Shown: positions 39,783 to 45,549 of the stretch, piece after piece
How positions within the stretch are numbered: the stretch's first letter is position 1
Layout: every line of letters starts with the position of its first letter
Source: an uncultured Acidobacteriota bacterium
Lineage (GTDB): Bacteria; Acidobacteriota; Vicinamibacteria; Vicinamibacterales; UBA2999
NCBI GenBank assembly: GCA_902826065.1
Contig: CADEDM010000013.1
Span: 1 to 45,549, forward strand
Direction: 5' to 3'
Length of the DNA: 45,549 bases
Made by a program: the position numbers and the translations under genes
The notes under the pieces: model-generated
The model's input: the letters and a program-made list of their open reading frames with translations, nothing else
The model's database searches: none
Told to the model about the DNA's origin: nothing

Positions 39783-41972
39783 CTATCCCCGTCCCCGGGT
39801 GTGTGCGGGGCGCTCGCGAGTCGCGCCGGCGAAGAGAATCAGGCGGCCGTCGGGCGGGCCCGCCTTCGTCACGGCCACGCGCGTCGCGGCCCAGGCGTGC
39901 GCACCGGTGGCGGCGTCGGTCGACGGCGCGAGCACCGCAAAGGGACTGGCGCCGCGTCCGGTGGCGTAACGCGTGAACGTCTTGTGCCCCTGTCCGGCCG
40001 GCATGGCGACGGCGTCAGGCCCGATGCCAGGCGACAGCACCGCCGGGGCCTGCAGCCGGCCGTGCGCGGAGACGACGTCCACGAGATCGCCGTCGGCGAT
40101 GCCCAGCGTCGCCGCCGTGGCCGGGTTGATCTCGAGCCACGTGCTCCACATCGCAGTCGTGAGCGGGTCTGGAAGCTCCTGCATCCACGGCAGGTGGGCG
40201 AGTGAGCCGTCGCCGAATGCCTGCGAGGCGAACGGCAGGAAGTGGAGCGGGAACTTCGCGGCGTCGCCGTCGAAGCCGGGGGCTGACCAGGGCCGTGGGG
40301 CCGCGGCGGCCACCGCGACCGCCGAGGCCGGTCTGGACGCGCGCGCCGTGGCGGGCGTGGCTGCCGCGGGCTCCGCCTGCACCATCTCCTGGAACGTCTG
40401 CCACGGCAGCGGCGGATCGAGCGGACGGGCCAGCTTGCGGCTTACTTCGAGCAGGAGATCGGTGGTGGCGCGCGTGTCGTAGAGCGGCCGCATCGCCGGA
40501 CCGGCCACCGTCGTGACCGCGGCGAGCGCCCCCGATTCCGGGGCCGCGTCGACCCATGACTCGAGGAACGAGTGGTCGGGCAGCAGCAGGTCGGCGTACG
40601 CGCTCGTGTCGTCGACGAAGCTGCCGACGCTGGCGATGAACGGAATCGCGGCCAGCCACGCGCCGACGTTGGCGCCGGGAGGCAGCGTGAGCGCGGGATT
40701 GGCGCCGTCCACGAATAGCAGCCGCGGCGTGGCCTCGCGCACGTGGGTGGCGAGGTCGGTCGCCGGCGCCTCGACCGGCGACGCGAGCGGCGTGAAGTGC
40801 ACACCGCCGGGCGTGCCCACGGCGCCGAGCAGCGCGTTGAGTGCATTGACCGCCAGCGCCTGCGCGAGGCCGTTGGTATGCGCGAGCGCCTGTCCGCCGA
40901 TGGCGGCCACGGCCGGGCCGTGTTCGGCCATCTCGCGCGCGAGCCGCTCGAGACGCTTGGCGGACACGCCGGTCAGCCGTTCGACGGTGTCGGGCGCGTA
41001 ATCGGCCAGGCCTTCGCTCCAACCGGCGATGAGTGCTCCGGCGGCTCCCGCCGCAGACGCCGGCCGCAACCCGGCCGCGATGATGGCCCGCGCGAGACCC
41101 AGGGCCACAGCCCCTTCCGTGCCGGGACGCGCCGCCACCCACTCGTCGGCGCTGGCGCCGGTCTGCGACATCCGCGGCTCGACCTGCACGAACTTCGGCC
41201 GGATGCCACGCTGTTCCTGGCGCATCCGCCCGTAGGCCACGCTGTGCGCCAGCGGCGAATTCCACGTGCCCAGGAAGTCGGCCCCGAAGTTCACCAGGTA
41301 GCGTGTGTGCGCCAGATCCCACGTCGGCAACTGGTAGTGGCCGAAGCTGAGCGCGTTGGCGCGGCGCAGCACGCCGTCGTCGAACGGCTCGTACCAGATC
41401 GGCGCGCCGGCCCCGAGGCCCTGGAGGAATCGCGCGACCAGCTCGGCGCGGCGGCCACGGCGCGGACGGCCGACGAACGACACGGCGGTGGCCTGGCCCG
41501 CGGCGACGGCCTCGTCGAGACGTCCGGCCAGCGTGGTGATGGCCTCGTCCCAGGTGATCTCGGCGAACTGGCCACTGCCACGCTCGCCGGTGCGCTTCAT
41601 CGGCGCGACGAGGCGATCGGGGTGATACGTCACCTGCACGGCCGCCTGGCCGCGCACGCACAGCCGCCCCTGGCTGATCGGATGCGCGGGGTCGCCTTCG
41701 AGCTTCTTCACCAGCGGCATTCGCATCACGCCCGCCGTGCCGTTGCGGAGGACCTCGGCGTCGCCGTCCATCACCCGCGCCTGCACGCCGCAGCCGGCGG
41801 CGCACAGCGGACAGATCGAGGGCCGCCATTCGGCGATGCCGGGGACGATCTCCTCGTCGGGGATGAAGCGGACGATCTGGTTCTCGGGATTGCCGCAGGC
41901 CGTGAGTGCGGCGGTCGTGCCGGTGACGGCGGTGACCTTGAGGAAGCGACGGCGATCCATGGGGGGCGTCAC
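39783..41972 (-). CDS. Molybdopterin oxidoreductase-type large subunit (N-terminal half of ActB)
   Basis: A 729-residue protein. The N-terminus has a Tat motif (DRRRFLK, 6-12) and a possible lipobox (TAC, C26). C54, C57, C61 and C105 form the CxxCxxxC...C motif of a [4Fe-4S] cluster (SICPLCAAGCGVQ, GRLCVRGQA). No other Cys is present, so no Cys ligand for molybdenum is visible in the expected region (LSFGHYQLPTWDLAHTRYLVNFGADFLGTWN). The rest fits the MopB fold. In ACIII the matching half of ActB has lost both Mo and this cluster, so retention of the motif is unusual. The start may be GTG 41972 or ATG 41960. It is 10 bases after the pentaheme gene. Confidence 0.88.
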   Translation of the reverse strand: MTPPMDRRRFLKVTAVTGTTAALTACGNPENQIVRFIPDEEIVPGIAEWRPSICPLCAAGCGVQARVMDGDAEVLRNGTAGVMRMPLVKKLEGDPAHPISQGRLCVRGQAAVQVTYHPDRLVAPMKRTGERGSGQFAEITWDEAITTLAGRLDEAVAAGQATAVSFVGRPRRGRRAELVARFLQGLGAGAPIWYEPFDDGVLRRANALSFGHYQLPTWDLAHTRYLVNFGADFLGTWNSPLAHSVAYGRMRQEQRGIRPKFVQVEPRMSQTGASADEWVAARPGTEGAVALGLARAIIAAGLRPASAAGAAGALIAGWSEGLADYAPDTVERLTGVSAKRLERLAREMAEHGPAVAAIGGQALAHTNGLAQALAVNALNALLGAVGTPGGVHFTPLASPVEAPATDLATHVREATPRLLFVDGANPALTLPPGANVGAWLAAIPFIASVGSFVDDTSAYADLLLPDHSFLESWVDAAPESGALAAVTTVAGPAMRPLYDTRATTDLLLEVSRKLARPLDPPLPWQTFQEMVQAEPAAATPATARASRPASAVAVAAAAPRPWSAPGFDGDAAKFPLHFLPFASQAFGDGSLAHLPWMQELPDPLTTAMWSTWLEINPATAATLGIADGDLVDVVSAHGRLQAPAVLSPGIGPDAVAMPAGQGHKTFTRYATGRGASPFAVLAPSTDAATGAHAWAATRVAVTKAGPPDGRLILFAGATRERPAHTRGRG

Positions 41973-41982
41973 GGAGGGAGCC

Positions 41983-42588
41983 TCAGTAATGACAGGTCAG
42001 GCAGTCGTTCGACGCCTTCTTCTCGCGATGACAGTTCACGCAGAAGCTCATGTCCATGTTCACCTGGCGCGTGGCGACCTCCTGCTGGCGCATGTCGCCA
42101 TGGCAGGTCGAGCACTCGACCTTGGCCGTGATGTGCGGCTGGTGCTCGAAGCGCACATGCGCCTCACGCGGGTAGTCGTAGACGCGCTGCCAGGCGAAGT
42201 CGAGGCCCCTGGTCTGCATGTCGGCCATCGATTTCACGAGCGGCTTGTCGGTGGCGATGGCGGCGTGGCACGTCATGCAGGTGCTGATGCCCGGGATGCC
42301 TGCCCGCGGCCCCGACTCGACACCCTGATGGCAGTCGACGCAGGCGAGATCCTGCGCCAGGTGGATGCGGTGACTGTATGCGAACGGTTGCACCGGATCG
42401 GCGCGCAGGCCGAAGTGCGTTCGGGTCGCGTCGGCCAGGCTCGATCGCGCCGGCGTGTAGACCGACGACGTACCCCAGCGCGAACGCGCAGCGACACGCG
42501 CCGCACGCACCTGCTCCGGGGGATTGCTCCAGTCCGCGCACGCAGCCGTGCTCAGGGCGAGCACGGCTACCGCCAGCCACGCCTTCAC
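41983..42588 (-). CDS. actA: Pentaheme cytochrome c (ActA-like)
   Basis: A 201-residue protein from a GTG start. A signal sequence ends near a Cys (STAAC, C17), possibly a lipoprotein. Five CxxCH heme sites are visible: CVDCH (83-87), CMTCH (104-108), CSTCH (159-163), CVNCH (183-187) and CLTCH (196-200). Extra His residues (HRIH, HVRFEHQPH) may supply distal ligands. This is the composition of ActA of alternative complex III, which receives electrons from the Fe-S subunit. It starts 7 bases after the stop of the monoheme cytochrome c gene, so the order here is monoheme c, pentaheme c, large subunit, Fe-S, NrfD, DUF3341. Confidence 0.9.
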   Translation of the reverse strand: MKAWLAVAVLALSTAACADWSNPPEQVRAARVAARSRWGTSSVYTPARSSLADATRTHFGLRADPVQPFAYSHRIHLAQDLACVDCHQGVESGPRAGIPGISTCMTCHAAIATDKPLVKSMADMQTRGLDFAWQRVYDYPREAHVRFEHQPHITAKVECSTCHGDMRQQEVATRQVNMDMSFCVNCHREKKASNDCLTCHY

Positions 42589-42595
42589 GCGGCGC

Positions 42596-42997
42596 CTACT
42601 TCGCCGCGCCGAGGCTGCGGACGTAGTTCACGACGTGCCAGGAATCCTGGTCGGTGAGCTTGCCCTTGAAACCCTTCATCTTGAACTCGGGGCCGGCGCC
42701 TTCCTGGATGACGACGAAGATCTCGCCGTCGCTCGAGCCCCGCGTCCACGCGGCGTCGGTCAGGTCCGACGCCCCCATCGACTTCGCGGCCGCCGTATCG
42801 GCCTTGCCGGTGGCGCCGTGGCACATGCGGCACTGCTTTTCATACAGCGCCTTGCCCGCGGTGATCGAGGCCGGGTTCGAGGCCACCGGATTCTTCATCT
42901 TGGCCGCGGCCGCGCGCGGCGTGGTCTGCGCAGCGGCCAACGTGCCTACGAACAGACAGACCAGCAGCCCGCTCGCTACTGCCATTCCCTGACGCAT
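42596..42997 (-). CDS. Monoheme cytochrome c, first gene of an ACIII-like operon
   Basis: From ATG 42997 the protein has 133 residues; ATG 43003 would add two. GGAG (near 43009-43012) is 9 bases from ATG 42997 but only 3 from 43003, so the inner start is preferred. A signal peptide (about 1-22) precedes a cytochrome c domain with CRMCHG (one CxxCH) and the likely distal Met in GPEFKMKGFKGKLTDQDSWHVVNYVRSL. It may take the place of ActE as electron acceptor of the complex or be its exit carrier. It is the first gene of a six-gene operon; the 145-base region upstream should hold the promoter. Confidence 0.85.
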   Translation of the reverse strand: MRQGMAVASGLLVCLFVGTLAAAQTTPRAAAAKMKNPVASNPASITAGKALYEKQCRMCHGATGKADTAAAKSMGASDLTDAAWTRGSSDGEIFVVIQEGAGPEFKMKGFKGKLTDQDSWHVVNYVRSLGAAK

Positions 42998-43148
42998 TCC
43001 CATCCGCTCCCTCGCGTGTGGCGCACACGACATGCGACCGTCGGCGCTATCCAATAACTCTAGGTAATGGATCGGCGACAATCGAGCGCGGATCGTTACA
43101 TATGCCGGGACGGAATGCAACACGTTGTAACCCGTACGCGGCGTTGCG
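42998..43148. other. Promoter region of the ACIII-like operon
   Basis: This AT-richer region upstream of the cytochrome operon contains, on the minus strand, TTGCAT, CATATG and TTATTGG, but no pair of boxes with good spacing. A short inverted element CAAC-AC-GTTG is seen near 43118-43127. I cannot assign a promoter. The region also holds the 3' end spacer of the methyltransferase gene. Confidence 0.35.
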
Positions 43149-43775
43149 TTACACGCGGGTTGGGCGTTCGAGCACCCAGGTGGTCATGCAGCGCTGGCCC
43201 TGCACCACGGTGGTCTTCAACGGGTCGAGAAGCCGAGCGCCCAGACTGGAGGTGGCGGTCATCAGCCGCGCCTCGTCCACCAGGTAGCGGTCGCTGCCGT
43301 CGGGCAGCCGGAAGCGGCCGTCGCCCAGCGGCGCGGCGCGACCCTCGAGACCGATCGACGACGCCAGGCGCGCGAACAGCAGGCCGCCCGGCGCCAGCAC
43401 GCGCCACATCTCGTCGACCATGGCGTCGAAGTGCGCGTGGTCGCGGGCGAAGTGCAGCACCGCGCTGCTGAGCACGGCGCCGAACGCGGCGTCGGCGAAG
43501 GGCAGGCGCTCGACTGGCGCGACGGCGAGGCGATCCTCGGCCAACGGGCGCCCGAGTGACGCCGCCAGCGCCCGCACCTCGGCGACGGCCCGCGCATCGC
43601 GATCCGTTGCCCACACCTCGAAGCCTTCGCGCAGCAGGTAGACGAGATTGCGTCCGGTGCCGCAGCCGGCGTCGAGCACGCGCTGCGCCGGCGTGAGACG
43701 TCCGCGGAGCAGCTGGTCGAACAGATAGATGTCGATATGGCCGAACTGCTCGAGCAGCGGCGAGGAGGCCGTCAT
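43149..43775 (-). CDS. Class I SAM-dependent methyltransferase
   Basis: A 208-residue cytoplasmic protein. Motif I VLDAGCGTGRNLVYLL, an acidic strand-2 end (WATDRDARAVAE), VERLPFADAAFGAVLSSAVLHF and WRVLAPGGLLFARL give a standard Methyltransf_11-type domain. The N-terminal LLEQFGHIDIYLFDQLLRGRLTPAQ is shared by a bacterial subfamily whose substrate is not known to me. Its ATG overlaps the stop of the preceding unknown gene (ATGA), so three genes from the acylase on form one coupled operon. Small-molecule methylation is likely; the substrate cannot be read. Confidence 0.85.
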   Translation of the reverse strand: MTASSPLLEQFGHIDIYLFDQLLRGRLTPAQRVLDAGCGTGRNLVYLLREGFEVWATDRDARAVAEVRALAASLGRPLAEDRLAVAPVERLPFADAAFGAVLSSAVLHFARDHAHFDAMVDEMWRVLAPGGLLFARLASSIGLEGRAAPLGDGRFRLPDGSDRYLVDEARLMTATSSLGARLLDPLKTTVVQGQRCMTTWVLERPTRV

Positions 43776-44554
43776 GGCAGGGGCCGCGCCGGCCGCAGGC
43801 GGCGGAGCTTGCCGAGCGGGGCCACGAACGCGGCGTCCTTGCGGCACAGCCAGTGCTGCTCGAACAGCTCGAGGGCGTGGTCCCGGTGCAGGGGGCAGAT
43901 CGGCCACTCGGCGCCGGTGGTGGCGCGCAGCGCCTCGCGCACGCGGGCCGCGGTGGCTGAGAATGACGCGTCGGGCGAGAGTCCGGCTGCCGTGGAGTCC
44001 TGGGCGGCCTCGCGGTCGACGACCGCCCTGAACTCCTTCCCGACGCCGCGACGCACGTCGTCGCGCAGCCGCTCGATCGCCTTCGGGAGGCCTTTGGCGT
44101 CGACCGGCGTGTTGCGACAGATGATGACGCCATCGTCGTCGACTCGCGGCCGCAGACACGGGCTGAACTGCAGCGCTGCTCCGTTCCCGGAGGCCTCGAC
44201 GCGCTGGGGATCGCCGAACCGCGTCAGCGCCAGCCCGTCGAAGACCGTGGCGTCCACGCCGGCCACCTGCCAGACGGCCCATGCGGCGCGCCGCTGCCGC
44301 TTCGCCTCGAGCACGCAGCGCACCGCTGCTTGGATCTGCCTGCGCGTCGCCGGCGGCGGTCCGCTCGGGTCACCCGTGAGGATGAAGATCCCGCAGTGCC
44401 GGTCGACCGGCCCGGTCACGCCCTCGATCTCGCCCGTCAGCAGCGTGACGGCGGCATTGCGCCGCTCCTCGACGCCGGTCTGGGTCTGCGCACGCGCAGC
44501 CGTCGCCAGCGACAGCAGCAACGTGGCCGTGATGCGTGCGCGTCCCCGGGTCAC
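43772..44554 (-). CDS. Exported protein of unknown function in the acylase operon
   Basis: A 260-residue protein from GTG 44554, which overlaps the acylase stop codon (GTGA). The N-terminus looks like a signal peptide (ITATLLLSLATAARA-Q). Six Cys residues are scattered, with CGIF, RCVLEAK, SPCLRP, IICRN, and a C-terminal CPLHRDHALELFEQHWLC that looks like a small zinc site (Cys, His, His, Cys). No family is recognised. Its last bases overlap the methyltransferase start (ATGA). Position suggests a role with the acylase or the methyltransferase, but no function can be assigned. Confidence 0.7.
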   Translation of the reverse strand: MTRGRARITATLLLSLATAARAQTQTGVEERRNAAVTLLTGEIEGVTGPVDRHCGIFILTGDPSGPPPATRRQIQAAVRCVLEAKRQRRAAWAVWQVAGVDATVFDGLALTRFGDPQRVEASGNGAALQFSPCLRPRVDDDGVIICRNTPVDAKGLPKAIERLRDDVRRGVGKEFRAVVDREAAQDSTAAGLSPDASFSATAARVREALRATTGAEWPICPLHRDHALELFEQHWLCRKDAAFVAPLGKLRRLRPARPLP

Positions 44555-45549
44555 TTTCCTGGATTGTACGTACGCTCGGTGTGGCCCTCGAGCTGCTTCG
44601 GGTAGAAGTAGACCTCGCGCAGGTTGCCGGTGGCGTAGCGGTCGGCCTGGTCGTTGAAGTGCTTCGACGTCACGTCGCTGCTCAGCCCGCCCGCCGTCAC
44701 CGCCCTCGCGGCCACGCCGTCCTTGCCGAACTCCACCACCGCCACGAAGCTGTTGCCGCTCGTGCCGTAGATCTTCTTGCTGCCGTTGTAGCTGCGGGCG
44801 CCGAACGACGCCAGCGAGCCCCAACGCGCCGACGCGAAGCCCACCGGCGTGCTCGGCTTGCTGTCGTCGAACGGATGCACGATGGCCGGCGAGACACGCT
44901 GGAACCGGTTCACCTCGCCCCACGGCGTCGCCCACTTGCCGAAGTCGGCAGTGAGCTTGTCGACGACGCTGGAGAGGGCGTCGAGCCGCTGCTTCGGCGC
45001 CGCCTTGGTGCGCATGTATTCATAGACGCTGATCTTGGCCGCGCGGGCGGCATCGGCCGACTTCGACCACAGCTCTTCGCCCCAGAAGTAGGCGAGTGTC
45101 TGCGGCACCGAGTCGGCGCCCCAGCGGTGATCCCACTTGCGCAGCAGATCGATCGGTTCCTTGAGCTTGGCCTTCAGCGGATCCGAGGCCGGCGCCGCGT
45201 CCCAGGCCTTCACCAGGAGCGGCACCTGCGTCTCGAACTCGGGCTGCTGATTGTCGAAGATGGTCCGCGTCAGCGTATCGGGCGTGAAGTCCTTGGCGTT
45301 GGTCAGCAGCCGGAGAGCATGGACGCCGCGCGGGTTCTCGCCGTTGCGGTCGAAGTAGGCCGGGAAGGCGCTGCGCTTCTTGCTGTTGGGTCCGGCCGCC
45401 GTATAGGGCCAGTTGTTGGTGTTGTAGACCCAGCCGTTGGGCGGATTCTCGACGCTCGGACTGTCGTCCACGGCGTGCACGCCCTGCCAGTCGGTGGCCG
45501 GAGTACTGCCGTCGACGGGTTGGGTCCAGTCGAGCTTCGGATCGCGCTT
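44551..45549 (-). CDS. Penicillin acylase/AHL acylase family protein, C-terminal part
   Basis: A partial gene: the frame is open to the window end, so about 332 C-terminal residues are present and the N-terminus is missing. Patterns such as DWQGVHAVDDSPSVENPPNGWVYNTNNWPY, FDNQQPEFETQVPLL, LLRKWDHRWGADSVPQTLAYFWGEELW and GNSFVAVVEFGKDG fit the C-terminal domain of the penicillin acylase family (Ntn hydrolases, including acyl-homoserine-lactone acylases). The nucleophilic Ser at the start of the beta chain lies outside the window. These enzymes act in the periplasm on an amide bond. The stop overlaps the next gene's GTG start by 4 bases. Confidence 0.85.
   Translation of the reverse strand, partial: KRDPKLDWTQPVDGSTPATDWQGVHAVDDSPSVENPPNGWVYNTNNWPYTAAGPNSKKRSAFPAYFDRNGENPRGVHALRLLTNAKDFTPDTLTRTIFDNQQPEFETQVPLLVKAWDAAPASDPLKAKLKEPIDLLRKWDHRWGADSVPQTLAYFWGEELWSKSADAARAAKISVYEYMRTKAAPKQRLDALSSVVDKLTADFGKWATPWGEVNRFQRVSPAIVHPFDDSKPSTPVGFASARWGSLASFGARSYNGSKKIYGTSGNSFVAVVEFGKDGVAARAVTAGGLSSDVTSKHFNDQADRYATGNLREVYFYPKQLEGHTERTYNPGK

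Noticed and set aside
44563..44568. TACAAT on the minus strand before the unknown gene at 44554
   Set aside because: It lies in codons for Tyr-Asn at the end of the acylase; gene overlap and an AGGA site explain expression without a promoter.

Overview
The window is high-GC bacterial DNA from a Gram-negative organism. The gene repertoire fits Acidobacteriota, possibly class Vicinamibacteria; this is inferred from gene content only. The markers are a TonB receptor with an N-terminal carboxypeptidase-regulatory-like domain, a PadR regulator coupled to a long MacB/FtsX-type permease with an N-terminal prefix domain, a transmembrane Ser/Thr kinase, exported amidase, MauG-type peroxidase and PhoX proteins, and an operon related to alternative complex III (ACIII). 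I saw no rRNA, tRNA, CRISPR array, insertion sequence or prophage. Both ends cut genes: the penicillin-acylase-family gene is truncated at 45549, and the first gene may start before base 1.

Positions 1-12003 form a phosphoester-rich block. After an exported metzincin-like protein come a PI-PLC/GDPD-like phosphodiesterase (minus), a TonB receptor followed by a fusion of a zinc phospholipase C/P1-nuclease domain to a YdcF-type domain (plus), a PhoX-like phosphatase (plus), a phosphonatase-type HAD protein whose nucleophile Asp is Gly, a phytase-esterase-like protein and a GlpQ-type phosphodiesterase (all minus). Most are exported. The simplest reading is uptake and breakdown of organic phosphate or phospholipid, but no Pho box was recognised.

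Positions 12263-22346 are mixed: a small unknown protein, a YeeE/YedE thiosulfate-type transporter, a lipoprotein, a single-gene AAA/STAND-like ATPase with a leaderless-looking promoter and phased repeats, a degenerate bicupin, an exported methyltransferase, a SEC-C mini membrane protein, an exported amidase, a di-heme peroxidase and an M28 peptidase.

Positions 22697-30601 encode envelope functions on the plus strand: a kinase and outer-membrane protein pair, a coiled-coil plus barrel protein ending in a strong terminator, then a BamA-type barrel translationally coupled to a large conserved unknown. The intergenic regions on either side of the kinase pair carry the same palindrome, GTCAA-N4-TTGAC.

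Positions 30639-37210 hold a second amidase, PadR with its permease, a small barrel protein, a DUF456 protein and a zinc-ribbon membrane protein. Positions 37228-42997 (minus) are a tight respiratory operon: monoheme cytochrome c, pentaheme cytochrome, molybdopterin-type subunit, four-cluster Fe-S protein, NrfD and DUF3341. It resembles ACIII, but its large subunit keeps a CxxCxxxC...C cluster motif, its ActB is split, and no second NrfD (ActF) is present. Positions 43149-45549 (minus) hold three overlapping genes: acylase, unknown, methyltransferase.
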